A stretch of DNA of 64,000 bases from Lotus japonicus. Lineage: Eukaryota > Streptophyta > Magnoliopsida > Fabales > Fabaceae. Shown here in pieces: positions 1-8,650 of the stretch (positions are counted from its first letter, which is position 1; each line of letters begins with the position of its first letter). Under the pieces are notes generated by a model. That model did not search any database and was not told the origin of the DNA. It was given only the letters and a program-made list of their open reading frames with translations. The position numbers and the translations under genes are program-made. The DNA lies in contig NC_080042.1 of NCBI RefSeq assembly GCF_012489685.1, positions 18,862,150-18,926,149 on the forward strand, read 5' to 3'.

Positions 1-165
1 AGGTGTCACTTTAGTAACCAAAAATAAACTTTACGCGGAAAACAGGTAATTTTTTTTTGTTTCTTTCCTTTAAATCAAAGCGATAAAGAAGTAGAGACAA
101 CACCCAACAACTAAACTAACTGATATACAAATATATACATCTGTACAGCCTCGGCTGCACTCCAT

Positions 166-186
166 GTCACGCGAAGCCGCAGTGAC
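166..186 (-). other. Conserved GTCAC/GTGAC stem-loop near the LTR 3' end
   Basis: Outer arms GTCAC and GTGAC enclose an 11-base loop. The same position relative to the LTR end holds an equivalent stem in the non-autonomous LTR (26678-26697), the inner solo LTR (48648-48671, arms CGTCAC/GTGACG) and the outer solo LTR (48342-48365, CGTCAC/GTGATG in the sense strand, which pairs only through G-U). A role in RNA 3'-end formation or in the R region is possible but inferred. Confidence 0.5.
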
Positions 187-365
187 TCCAAAGTAGTACG
201 CCCGCAGGCAAATATACAACCCAGAACTGTGAGAAAAAGTATCAAAATACAGTTATCCAAGAGAAAGTCGGCACTCAAAAATGGCCTGAAAGGAAGACCC
301 CTATACTCCGACAGACTCTCTGTGATCCTTCTCAAAAGAACCACACAAAAAGCCACACATCGGAA

Positions 366-386
366 CCTACCCTGTCCCAAAAAGAA
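366..386 (-). other. Conserved pyrimidine-rich GGGACAG|GGTAGG block (possible second splice acceptor)
   Basis: In sense orientation the sequence is T-rich, then GGGACAG, then GGTAGGTTCC. It lies about 60-80 bases downstream of the LTR ORF stop. It recurs in the non-autonomous LTR (about 26480-26502), the inner solo LTR (about 48852-48874) and the outer solo LTR (about 52576-52600), where surrounding sequence has diverged. The T-run followed by CAG|G looks like a 3' splice site. No transcript evidence is available. Confidence 0.35.
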
Positions 387-448
387 ACTGACGATCAGAG
401 CTCTACACAAAAAATGTCGCTAATCCTAACCTACCCTCCCAGCTCGGC

Positions 449-1120
449 TCACCAATCCTCCTCCTCCTCATCGCTACTCGGCGAGTAGCTCTCCCCACTG
501 CTCTCGGAGTCAGAGTCGGAATCCACCGTAATCATCTCGGTGTCCAAATCCATAACCTCCCTCCTCACTGTCCTGCGCACCGCCCTAGTCGAGCCGGTCT
601 CCACATCCACCTCTCCTGTGAGAACTTCCTCCTCCTCCACCCTCATCAAGGGGTCCACACGGTAGCCGTGCGGTGAAGAGAAAGATAAGAGACGTGAGAC
701 AGATGGGACAACAGACTCCCTCCTCGGCTGTACGAGCCTAGAGGACGACGCCACGTCGGTAGAAGCGATGGCAGTAGCCGGAGGTGGCACAACAGATATA
801 GCAGTAGCAGCAGCAGGCTCGATCTCCTCTGGGTCCTCCTCAACAGAAGGTGAAGTCGGAGGTGGTGCAGGTGGTGCATGTCCAGTGCCTGGTCCACAAT
901 GAACTGAGGGCGGCAAGTCAAAACTCAGCTCCATACGCCGTAGCACTCCGCTCGTCAGGCGTCCTCGCTCATCCGTCCGGTCCTCCATGATCCTTCCCCT
1001 ATACGTCGCCCGGTGACCAGCTACATCGATCACCCAAGCGGTGGGGGCATCCCTATCCAACAACTCATATCTGATCCCCCCCGAGGGAGAGACCGTCGAG
1101 AACCAGTCGGCCATCGACAT
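449..1120 (-). CDS. LTR-encoded acidic protein, 223 aa (3' LTR copy), function unknown
   Basis: The ORF lies wholly inside the LTR, in the sense direction of the element. I place the start at the ATG of MSMADWF (1120) because the preceding bases read CTGCTGCCAG, a good 3' splice site directly abutting the ATG; an upstream ATG (1153) would lie in the predicted intron. The N-terminal 75 residues form a compact block with motifs PSGGIRYELLD, GHRATYRGRIMEDR and LPPSVHCGPG. A Pro/Ala/Ser-rich middle follows. The C-terminus is very acidic (ITVDSDSDSE, ending in a D/E run), resembling a SUMO-interacting motif. Homologues lie in the 5' LTR and in two solo LTRs (48947-49426, 52672-53124), so the coding capacity is shared across divergent LTR families. 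I recognise no characterised family. No signal peptide or membrane segment is apparent. Confidence 0.7.
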   Translation of the reverse strand: MSMADWFSTVSPSGGIRYELLDRDAPTAWVIDVAGHRATYRGRIMEDRTDERGRLTSGVLRRMELSFDLPPSVHCGPGTGHAPPAPPPTSPSVEEDPEEIEPAAATAISVVPPPATAIASTDVASSSRLVQPRRESVVPSVSRLLSFSSPHGYRVDPLMRVEEEEVLTGEVDVETGSTRAVRRTVRREVMDLDTEMITVDSDSDSESSGESYSPSSDEEEEDW

Positions 1121-1358
1121 CTGGCAGCAGGCCGACCGCCCAAAGACAAACATACAAACAAAGCCAAGGCGCTCGGGTCAACTCACAGCAATAAGTACAT
1201 ATACACACAACATGTGACAGGGTATATATATAAGTTGTTATATAAGCATATAAGTAATCCTAGCATGTTATGGCTCTAACATTGCTTCAATAAACAAACA
1301 GCACACAGTCTCAGTCAGCATGAATGTATGCGTGAAATGCACAATATGAATCCGGATT

Positions 1359-1594
1359 TGTGACGCGTTCCCGTTCGCCACAAGTGAAGCATTTTCACTA
1401 TGGATGGACCATTCCCGTTATCCATCCTGGATGAAATCCATCCTGGATGAACCATTCCCGTTATTCATCCTTGGTGAACCATTCCCGTTATTCACCGAAT
1501 GATGAACCATTCCCGTTATTCATCATTTATGCAAGGTGAACCATTCCCGTTATTCACCATGATATGCACAGGTGAACCATTCCCGTTATTCACC
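1359..1594 (-). repeat. Array of stem-loops with constant loop and covarying arms
   Basis: At least six hairpins share the loop core CCATTCCCGTTA (plus strand), but their arms differ and always stay complementary: GGATGG/CCATCC (1402-1427), GGATGAA/TTCATCC (1445-1470), GGTGAA/TTCACC (1473-1496), AATGATGAA/TTCATCATT (1498-1527), then GGTGAA/TTCACC twice (1535-1558, 1571-1594). Looser relatives are TTGTGACG...CGCCACAA at 1359 and AGTGAA...TTTCACT at 1383. The array lies in the predicted LTR intron. Compensatory arms imply selection on structure. Confidence 0.75.
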
Positions 1595-1688
1595 CGATTG
1601 AATGCAACGTGGTTAGCCAAACAACGGATCGTCCTTACCACGAAAGTGTCTAGCTCACAACCCAATCTCAACCAAACCCAATGAGTTA

Positions 1689-1827
1689 GTGTCGGTCAAT
1701 ACAACACAACTCGGAGTAAGTGTCGGTCAATACAACACAACTCCAACAAGAAAACACAAGGGTCTAGTGTCGGTCAGTACAACACAGCCCAAACAACAAG
1801 AGCACTAGGTGTCGGTCAATACAACAC
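1689..1827 (-). repeat. Four copies of GTGTCGGTCAATACAACAC
   Basis: Four near-identical 19-base copies are spaced 37-50 bases apart. Each is itself an imperfect inverted repeat (GTGT...ACAC). The reverse complement GTGTTGTATTGACCGACAC recurs three times at the matching place in the non-autonomous LTRs (25309-25419). They could be protein-binding sites or RNA structures; function unknown. Confidence 0.7.
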
Positions 1828-1847
1828 GGCTCCACAACACTCCCCAA

Positions 1848-1863
1848 GAGTACTAGAGTACTC
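1848..1863 (-). other. Perfect 7+2+7 inverted repeat GAGTACTAGAGTACTC
   Basis: Counterparts at the same relative place: GAGTAC-GTTA-GTACTC (25272-25287) in the non-autonomous LTR, GAGTAT-CAAC-ATACTC (50171-50186) in the inner solo LTR and AAGTAC-CAAT-GTACTT (53844-53859) in the outer solo LTR. Two base pairs covary between families while the loop changes freely, which suggests a maintained stem-loop. Confidence 0.65.
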
Positions 1864-3196
1864 GGTGACTTCAATCATCACCATAGCTCACCTTAGTGGC
1901 TTTCCCCAATTCCGATAACTCTCAGCAAAGGTCGACTTTTCCCCGTCTTTCGTAAATATTTTCCCCTTCAGTTTTCCTATACTTAAACATTAATAAAAAT
2001 GATTTCAATTCAGATTAGTCAGGTTATGAGTTTATTTCTCAAAATCTAGGTTTCCCAAGTCTTTAGTTTACAAAATTCTAATCCTTCTACGTTTTCCGAA
2101 AACCAACCACCCAAAAGAAGTTTCCCGGGGAAAGTCTAAGTAAACCAACGAATCCCAACAAATGGCTAAGTCCCAAACCCCTCGTTTGAACTTGCCTAGG
2201 GTTGCTCATCCAACCCGAAACATCAAAGATCACCAGATCAATGAATCTCCACTCCGAAGTCGCGTCAAAACGCACAATCCAACAAAGCACAACATCACAA
2301 CATCAGTTCATCAACATAATCAACATCAAAGTAAAGCATAAGTCGAATTGTTCGACGCCTATCATGCATTCATAGCTAATATATAGTAAGTTGCCCTAAC
2401 CTCGAGCTGTTCCAGCTTCGCAAACAAAGTTCTCCTCAAACAATTGCTCTGAGTCTTCCAAAGTTCCCTCAACTGAACCTCGGAGAAAAACAAAGCAGAA
2501 TCCAAACAAAATCGATTAGTTCGATCGCAAAACAATACATAAACGATAGACAAAGCATTAAAGCTTCAGAATAGGACAATCAGGTACGAAAAGACAAGTT
2601 TTCGAAAACGAAAAACTCCCCCCCCTTAGGAAATAGCCCACGACCATAAGGAGAAAAGAGCTTCGGCTCTTTTTCTTCGATCAAATCAGTTTACAAGGTA
2701 GTTTTAGGGTAAAACTAAGGCAAAGAAACTGTCAGAACAATTTTCGGACAATCGGGCCGAAATACGACTATCCAGGGGCATTTTGGTCCAAAATAAAGGC
2801 TCAAAACTTCAAAGTTATCAGTTCTGAAAACAAATTTGACAGCAACGATCCTCATGACATCCGTGACAACAAATCCTAAAGGCACGAAGTCAGATTAAGT
2901 CTTTACGACAATAAAGTTTCGAAATGTGAGACAAAAAGAGTTTTGAGTCAATTTTTCAGATCCCGGTCAAATGGATCGCAATCAGAGTTTACTGACAGAG
3001 GTTTTAGGCTCTTGGGAACATAAGGAACATAACCCAAGCGAGAAATCAGAGAAATCGGACCATTTTAGAAAAAGCTCAAAACTTAGAGCACAGAAACGGC
3101 TTTAGAAACGCAACAGAAACAACAATCAGAGGTAGGAATCGTGTTAGTTACCTTGATACCTAGAAGTAGGGACGAACTGCACGAAGATTGGTCAAG

Positions 3197-3311
3197 ATTT
3201 CGCGAAAATCTCTCCTCTCCCTCTCTCTCTACAATTCTCGGCCAAATGAGTGAAAATGAAGAAGATATTTGCTTTTTCGCGCTATTTATAGGCGGGCGAA
3301 ATCGCGGGAAA
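3197..3311 (-). promoter_or_regulatory. LTR core promoter: E2F-like site, TATA box, GAGA tract
   Basis: In sense orientation, TTTCCCGC (3311-3304), the canonical plant E2F core, precedes TATAAATAGC (3290-3281) by about 13 bases. A GAGAGA-rich leader (about 3232-3205) and a palindromic TTTTCGCGAAA-type site (about 3209-3197) follow. Transcription should start about 30 bases after the TATA, giving a U3 of about 0.7 kb and an R-U5 above 3 kb. The E2F link to S phase is inference. Confidence 0.6.
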
Positions 3312-3980
3312 ATGAAAATTTCGCGATTCCGATTTTTGCAGCACGTTCACCGTGGAATTCTAAGAGAGATTCTAGCGTCAGAATTCCAGAACTCAAAACA
3401 AATATCTAGGATTTGGGAAAAACGATATCGAAAAACTCAAAAGCGGTGTCGGTTAATCTGCCCCGAAAAACTACTTTTTGCTGTGATGCTCAGACGACAA
3501 AACTTCCAACAGAAGAAAGATTGGAAATGTCGAAACAAGTCTGGCAACGCGGACGGAATCTTCGTTAGAAGTCTCGAATAGAAAAAGTCTTCATCCATTG
3601 CTCGAAAATAGGGTTTCGAAGCAAAGAAATTAGCGTCGGCGGACATCCGAAAAGTGAAACCTATCGTGCGTACAGTCCAGAGTTCCGAAATGAAACGTTG
3701 GTCGATGGAAAATAAAGAGAATCTTTAAATTTTCCGAGAGTTCGAAATCTCACTCAAAACGTTGCTTTAAGAGCGAAATAGCCTATTCTGGACACGCTCG
3801 CCCTAAGGCAAGTGTGCAGACGACTCGCACTAACTCCGAAAACGACTACGCAACATTCCTCAAGCAATTCCTGAACTTTCTTCTTCATTAATATTCCTCA
3901 AATATCAAACTCCTGTCACGCTTACACTGATCCTACGCGTGAGTCGGAAACTAGCTTGTTCTGAAAATTCAGGTCTTACA

Positions 3981-3996
3981 ATACTCCCCTCCAAAA
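3981..3996 (-). promoter_or_regulatory. Polypurine tract (plus-strand DNA priming site)
   Basis: On the minus strand the sequence reads TTTGGAGGGGAGTAT directly before the 3' LTR start. The non-autonomous element carries the same tract at 30481-30494. Confidence 0.85.
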
Positions 3997-4017
3997 AGAA
4001 AGTTTCGTCCTCGAAAC

Positions 4018-6783
4018 TCAGAGTTCAGCAAAAAGTCCGGGGTACAATTCCTTAATCTTATCTTCCAATTCCCATGTAGCATCCCCCGTATCCTTGTTCC
4101 ATATCACCTTTACCAACGGAATCTGCTTTCCCCTCAGCTGTTTCACCCTTCTATCCCCAATACTCACTGGCGGTGTCTCAAAAGTCAAATCATCCTTCAG
4201 TTCAACGTTGTCTGGCACGATCACATGAGTCGGGTCTGGAATGTACTTCCTCAACTGCGACACATGAAATACATCATGAATGTTGGAAAGAAATGGTGGT
4301 AGTGCAATCTGATACGCAACTGGTCCAACACGTCGAGTGATTTGATAAGGCCCAATAAACTTTGGCGCAAGCTTCCTTGACTTAATAGCTCGTCCAACCC
4401 CCGTAGTCTGAGTAACTCGTAGAAACACATGGTCACCTTCCTCAAACTCTAGGGTTCTACGTCTCTGATCAGCATAACTCTTCTGTCTGCTCTGTGAAGC
4501 TCTCATCTGTTCTCTGATCTGCTTAACCTTCTCCGTCGTCTGTTGCAGCATTTCTGGCCCAATCAACAAACTCTCCCCATCTTGATACCAACACAACGGT
4601 GTCCTACACTTTCGACCATACAAAGCTTCATACGGTGCCATCCCAATGCTCGCATGGAAACTATTGTTGTAGGTGAATTCAACCAGTGGCAGAAGATCAT
4701 CCCAGCTTCCTCTGTTATCTAGCACACAAGCCCGTAGTAGATCCTCTAGCGACTGAATAGTTCTCTCTGTTTGCCCATCCGTTTGTGGATGATACGCCGA
4801 ACTCAACCTCAGTTTGGTTCCTAACGCATCATGAAGAGCTCCCCAAAAGTGCGAAGTAAACTTTGGATCCCGATCAGACACAATACTTGTCGGAACCCCA
4901 TGTAGTCTCACAATCTCCGCCACATAGATCTCAGCCAACTTCTCCACATTGTAGGTAGTTCTCACTGGTAGGAAATGCGCTGACTTGGTCAAACGATCCA
5001 CAATCACCCAAATCGAATCGTGTCTCTTCTGTGTTCTTGGCAAAGCCACCACAAAATCCATGGATATACTATCCCATTTCCATTCTGGCACGTCTAAGCT
5101 CTGTAGCATACCAGCAGGTCTTTGATGCTCTACCTTTGCCTTCTGACAAGTCAAACATGCAGCTACATACTCGGCCACTTGTTTCTTCATTCCTGGCCAC
5201 CAGAAATTCAGCTTCAAATCTCGATACATCTTGGTCATTCCCGGATGAATACTCCATTTGCTCTTGTGCCCTTCATCCATGATCAGCCTTCTCAATTCTG
5301 GATTATTGGGTACACACACTCTGTCCTTGCATCTTAAGATATCGTCAGTTCCGATCTTGAATTCCGGGTCTTTCCCTTGAATCACTAAGTTCCTCTTCTC
5401 CAGCAGAAACTCATCTTGCAGTTTTTGCTCTCTAATCTCTTCCATCAGTCCACTGGCAATTCTGATCATACCGAACTTCAACTTTCCCTCAGACGGTGTC
5501 ACACCTAGACTCATATCTCGAAATTGTTCCAGTAACTCCAGCTCTTTAACCATCATTGACGAGACATGCATCTTTCTGCTCAAAGCATCAGCAACTACAT
5601 TCGCCTTCCCAGGGTGATATTGCAACGTAAACTCATAGTCTTTGATGAACTCCATCCATCTTCGTTGCCTCATGTTCAGCTCCTTCTGATCAAACAAGTA
5701 TTTAAGGCTCTTGTGATCGCTAAATATCGTGAAAGTACAACCATAGAGGTAATGCCTCCAGATCTTCAGCGCAAACACAATGGCAGCTAACTCCAAATCG
5801 TGAGTCGGGTAGTTCCTCTCATGCGTCTTCAACTGTCTCGAAGCATACGCCACCACTTTTCGATGTTGCATCAGCACACATCCCAAGCCTTGATACGAAG
5901 CATCACAATAAACCTCATAAGGTTCCTCCGGTCGCGGCAAAATAAGCACAGGTGACATCGTCAATCGTTCCTTCAGAGTCTGAAAACTTGATTCACACGC
6001 CTCAGTCCATGCAAAAGGTTGATCCTTCCTCGTCAGTTGAGTCAAAGGTCCAACGATCTTGGCAAATCCCTCAATGAAGCGTCTATAGTATCCAGCCAAA
6101 CCCACAAAACTTCTGATTTCTGTCACTGTCTTCGGTTGCTCCCAAGCCAAAACAGTCTCCACTTTCGCCGGATCCACAGCTATGCCTTCCTTTGAGATAA
6201 CGTGGCCTAAGAAATTAACTTCCTCCAGCCAGAATTCACACTTGGAAGGGTTCGCATGCAGCTTCTTCTCTCTCAACACTTGTAAAACTTGTCGCAAATG
6301 TCCTTCATGTTCCTTTGCGTCCTTCGAATATATCAATATATCATCGATAAACACCACCACAAACCGATCTAAGAACTCATGAAAGATGCGGTTCATGTAA
6401 TCCATGAAAACAGCAGGTGCATTTGTCACTCCAAACGGCATCACTAGGTACTCGTAGTGTCCGTAGCGTGTTCTGAATGCAGTCTTCGGTATATCCTCAG
6501 TCTTCACTCTGATCTGATGATAACCTGACTTTAAATCTATCTTCGAAAATACAGCAGCCCTTCGCAACTGATCCATCAAATCATCTATCCTCGGCAACGG
6601 GTATCTGTTCTTGATCGTCGCCTTGTTCAGTTGTCGATAATCCACACACAATCTCGACCTTCCGTCTTTCTTCTTAACTAACAACACTGGCGCTCCCCAC
6701 GGTGAAACACTTGGTCGAATGAATCCTTTTGCCGAAAGATCCTCCAACTGAGATTTCAACTCCGCTAACTCCGCAGGTGCCAT
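4018..6783 (-). CDS. pol: Pol polyprotein: RT, RNase H, integrase, chromodomain (921 aa)
   Basis: Residues 1-215 are reverse transcriptase, with [16 protein letters not shown], the catalytic FIDD at about 145-148 and NFLGHVIS. RNase H spans about 285-405 (CDAS, LELAA, SDHKSL, DALSRK). Integrase has an HHCC-type zinc finger (about 506-547, CLTC) and catalytic residues at about D575, D637 and E673 (TDGQTERT). The C-terminus has the GPYQI region, then a chromodomain-like tail (about 870-915, KVIWN...ATWELED) that in chromoviruses targets integration to marked chromatin. The frame is open throughout with catalytic residues present, so the protein looks functional. The first in-frame ATG is annotated, but the upstream gag-protease is in the same frame and separated only by a TGA at 6808-6810, so natural expression was probably as one polyprotein. 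Confidence 0.93.
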   Translation of the reverse strand: MAPAELAELKSQLEDLSAKGFIRPSVSPWGAPVLLVKKKDGRSRLCVDYRQLNKATIKNRYPLPRIDDLMDQLRRAAVFSKIDLKSGYHQIRVKTEDIPKTAFRTRYGHYEYLVMPFGVTNAPAVFMDYMNRIFHEFLDRFVVVFIDDILIYSKDAKEHEGHLRQVLQVLREKKLHANPSKCEFWLEEVNFLGHVISKEGIAVDPAKVETVLAWEQPKTVTEIRSFVGLAGYYRRFIEGFAKIVGPLTQLTRKDQPFAWTEACESSFQTLKERLTMSPVLILPRPEEPYEVYCDASYQGLGCVLMQHRKVVAYASRQLKTHERNYPTHDLELAAIVFALKIWRHYLYGCTFTIFSDHKSLKYLFDQKELNMRQRRWMEFIKDYEFTLQYHPGKANVVADALSRKMHVSSMMVKELELLEQFRDMSLGVTPSEGKLKFGMIRIASGLMEEIREQKLQDEFLLEKRNLVIQGKDPEFKIGTDDILRCKDRVCVPNNPELRRLIMDEGHKSKWSIHPGMTKMYRDLKLNFWWPGMKKQVAEYVAACLTCQKAKVEHQRPAGMLQSLDVPEWKWDSISMDFVVALPRTQKRHDSIWVIVDRLTKSAHFLPVRTTYNVEKLAEIYVAEIVRLHGVPTSIVSDRDPKFTSHFWGALHDALGTKLRLSSAYHPQTDGQTERTIQSLEDLLRACVLDNRGSWDDLLPLVEFTYNNSFHASIGMAPYEALYGRKCRTPLCWYQDGESLLIGPEMLQQTTEKVKQIREQMRASQSRQKSYADQRRRTLEFEEGDHVFLRVTQTTGVGRAIKSRKLAPKFIGPYQITRRVGPVAYQIALPPFLSNIHDVFHVSQLRKYIPDPTHVIVPDNVELKDDLTFETPPVSIGDRRVKQLRGKQIPLVKVIWNKDTGDATWELEDKIKELYPGLFAEL

Positions 6784-6807
6784 ACGGTAAGGTGCAATCG
6801 AAATCGG

Positions 6808-8436
6808 TCAAGTTCCTGGTACAATGTCGATCACAAACTCCACATCGCGTACAGGCGGCAGTCCAGGTACATCTCCAGGAAAAACATCCGCAAAATCTCG
6901 AACCACCGGAATACCTTGAATATCCGATTCCTTCTTCCCCTCCAGACTTAGCAATGAAAAGTACTTCTGAGTGCCCTCGCTCAACGATGCACTAATGTGG
7001 TTAATAGAAAGATACTCGAAAAGATCCGAGTCCGGGAACACCACTTTCTTTCGACTACAGTCCAAAAGACAATGGTAGTGGGATAGCCAATCCATCCCGA
7101 GGATTACATCTAGGTTTTTAAGGGGTAGACATACTAGGTTAGCATGGAAAGTTCTATCTTTATATACTACTGAACAGTGCATGCATGCGGCATTAGCAAT
7201 TAGAGTCCTAGCAGGTGTAGTTACCATAAGATCAAAACTCAAAGTAGTAATAGGCAGATGCAGTCTTGATACGCAATCCTTAGAGACAAATGAATGAGTT
7301 GCACCAGAATCAAAGAGTACAGTTAGAAGATTACCGTCAATTTCACATTCTCCTCTGATCAAACCATCAGCTCCTTCAGCCTCTTCTCCATCCATGGTAT
7401 ACACTCTTCCCTTCGCCACTGGGCGCTTCCCACTAACAGCATTCACAGACGGTTCAACCTTCGGTGCCTTGCATTCCGTAGCCAGATGCCCAGATTTATT
7501 GCAGTTGTAGCATCTTGGTGGCCTCGTGCAATTGTTGGCATAGTGTCCCGTTCCTCCACAACGGAAACAAGTCACTTCACGATTTGGGGTACGGCTTCCC
7601 GACCCTCCTGAAGTAGCAGCAGCCATAGGCTTGTAAGATCCCGGGGTAAACTCTCTCCCCGCAGGACGTTGATATGGCTTCCTCGCCTGAAACCTCCCTT
7701 TTCCCTGAAAACTCTGTGGTGCCGACCTCACCGGTCCTCCTGTTCCAGCCCTGTTGTATCTCCGATTCTTCATCAATTCCACCTCAGTTGCCTTCTCAAC
7801 CAATGCCTGGAATCTCATGATCCCCAATGGTCTCACCGAATCTTCAATATCAGGCCTCAATCCCCTCACAAATCTCTTGCACATGTAGGGTTCATCAACT
7901 TGATCACGGAAAAACCGAAAGTACTTTGCCAGAGACTCTAACTTGGCAGCATACTCCGGAATGGTCATGCTTCCTTGTTTCAGAGTCAGAAACTGTGATT
8001 CACGCTCGTCACGAGCACTGTCTGGGAAATACTTCTCGAGAAAAGTTGTTCGAAAAGATTTCCAGTTCACCTCCACATGATTTGCCTCCATCATTCCTCT
8101 GGCGCCTCTCCACCAGTATTCAGCATCTCCCAACAACAGATAGGTTGCCAGCCCCACTTTGGCTCCCTCAGCAGTCTGTAACACTCTGAAGATCTTCTCA
8201 ATCTCCTCTATCCAGAGTTCCGCTTTGTCCGGGTCAGTACCCCCCGAAAACTTAGGCGGATCCTGTCTCCTGAAGTCATTCAAACCTTTGTTCTGATCCA
8301 GAGTCGCCTCCCTCTGACGCTGGTGTTGATCACGCGCTTCCTCAGCAGCACGTCTCAAAGCATTGTCATTCGCTTGGTTAGTCATTGCCTGGGCCATAGT
8401 GGCCATCATCTCTGCTAGCTGATTCGTGTTCACCAT
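6808..8436 (-). CDS. gag: Gag-protease polyprotein (542 aa)
   Basis: The N-terminal coil-rich segment is followed by the retrotransposon gag core (about 60-215; DPPKFSGGTDPDKAELWI, YFPDSARDERESQF). A basic linker precedes two CCHC zinc knuckles (CFRCGGTGHYANNC at about 290-303, CYNCNKSGHLATEC at about 309-322), which bind genomic RNA. The aspartic protease has its active site at LFDSGATHSF (about 375) and a second conserved ILGMDWL (about 446). The ORF ends at the PR-RT border in a TGA, and the next eight codons lead in frame into RT. Gag assembles the cytoplasmic particle. The start ATG lies about 200 bases after the PBS. Apart from the terminal TGA I see no damage. Confidence 0.93.
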   Translation of the reverse strand: MVNTNQLAEMMATMAQAMTNQANDNALRRAAEEARDQHQRQREATLDQNKGLNDFRRQDPPKFSGGTDPDKAELWIEEIEKIFRVLQTAEGAKVGLATYLLLGDAEYWWRGARGMMEANHVEVNWKSFRTTFLEKYFPDSARDERESQFLTLKQGSMTIPEYAAKLESLAKYFRFFRDQVDEPYMCKRFVRGLRPDIEDSVRPLGIMRFQALVEKATEVELMKNRRYNRAGTGGPVRSAPQSFQGKGRFQARKPYQRPAGREFTPGSYKPMAAATSGGSGSRTPNREVTCFRCGGTGHYANNCTRPPRCYNCNKSGHLATECKAPKVEPSVNAVSGKRPVAKGRVYTMDGEEAEGADGLIRGECEIDGNLLTVLFDSGATHSFVSKDCVSRLHLPITTLSFDLMVTTPARTLIANAACMHCSVVYKDRTFHANLVCLPLKNLDVILGMDWLSHYHCLLDCSRKKVVFPDSDLFEYLSINHISASLSEGTQKYFSLLSLEGKKESDIQGIPVVRDFADVFPGDVPGLPPVRDVEFVIDIVPGT

Positions 8437-8638
8437 CGTCTGTTAGCCCCAAGAAAACGGTTAGTCCTACTCGTAGAATAGCACCAAAGCTACTCCATAT
8501 AATTAAGTAATAATAATACAATCAATTAGAACGAAAAAAAAAAATCGTTCTGCAGACAATCAATTTTCACTCTTTGCAGAGTCACACAACCTAGCACAGA
8601 AGACCTATTCCCCAAAGACTCCCAAAAGACTCGACTAA
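8437..8638 (-). other. Untranslated leader between PBS and gag
   Basis: No ORF. The first 90 or so bases after the PBS are nearly identical to the leader of the non-autonomous element (26897-26990), then the two diverge. The shared part is a candidate packaging or dimerisation region (inference). Confidence 0.5.
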
Positions 8639-8650
8639 GCTCTGATACCA
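8639..8650 (-). promoter_or_regulatory. Primer binding site, initiator tRNA-Met
   Basis: The minus strand reads TGGTATCAGAGC, complementary to the 3' end of plant initiator methionine tRNA. It lies three bases from the 5' LTR end. Confidence 0.95.

Larger units (their letters stand above)
1121..3151 (-). other. Predicted intron inside the LTR (3' LTR copy)
   Basis: Donor-like AAG|GTAACT at 3151, about 130 bases after the TATA box. Acceptor-like CTGCCAG ends at 1121 after a T/G-rich stretch and touches the ORF ATG at 1120. Donor and acceptor positions match in the non-autonomous LTRs and both solo LTRs. The roughly 2.0 kb between them has no convincing coding sequence but holds the hairpin and repeat arrays. 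Splicing is inferred, not shown. Confidence 0.5.
1..3980 (-). repeat. 3' LTR of the chromovirus (18 bases cut off by the window edge)
   Basis: Direct repeat of 8672-12652. On the minus strand it starts TGTAAGACCTG at 3980, next to the polypurine tract. The matching 5' LTR ends GGGGTGTTACA. At about 4.0 kb it is long for a plant LTR. In sense order it contains a U3 with an E2F-like site and TATA box (3311-3281), a GAGA-rich leader, a splice-donor-like site (3151), a hairpin and repeat zone (about 1860-1350), an acceptor-like site (1121) and an ORF (1120-449). Confidence 0.95.

Noticed and set aside
111..410. 99-aa minus-strand reading frame at the LTR 3' end (also 8782-9081)
   Set aside because: It overlaps the conserved GGGACAG block and the terminal hairpin, is not matched by an open frame in the other LTR families and shows no domain. 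Treated as a chance frame.
646..921. 91-aa His/Leu-rich frame inside the LTR ORF region
   Set aside because: Shadow of the Pro/Glu-rich middle of the LTR protein in another frame; low-complexity composition only.
1402..1594. Possible CRISPR-like array
   Set aside because: Regular loops with variable flanks superficially resemble repeat-spacer order, but this is a plant retrotransposon LTR and the 'spacers' are paired arms of hairpins.
3141..3581. 146-aa plus-strand frame across the LTR promoter (also 11812-12252)
   Set aside because: Antisense to the TATA box and E2F-like site. Partial open frames occur in related LTRs (23529-23798, 30896-31186), but conservation is explained by the U3 sequence itself; no domain.
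8639..8650. tRNA gene fragment
   Set aside because: TGGTATCAGAGC is the retrotransposon primer binding site, not part of a folded tRNA; no cloverleaf follows at any of the five PBS sites.
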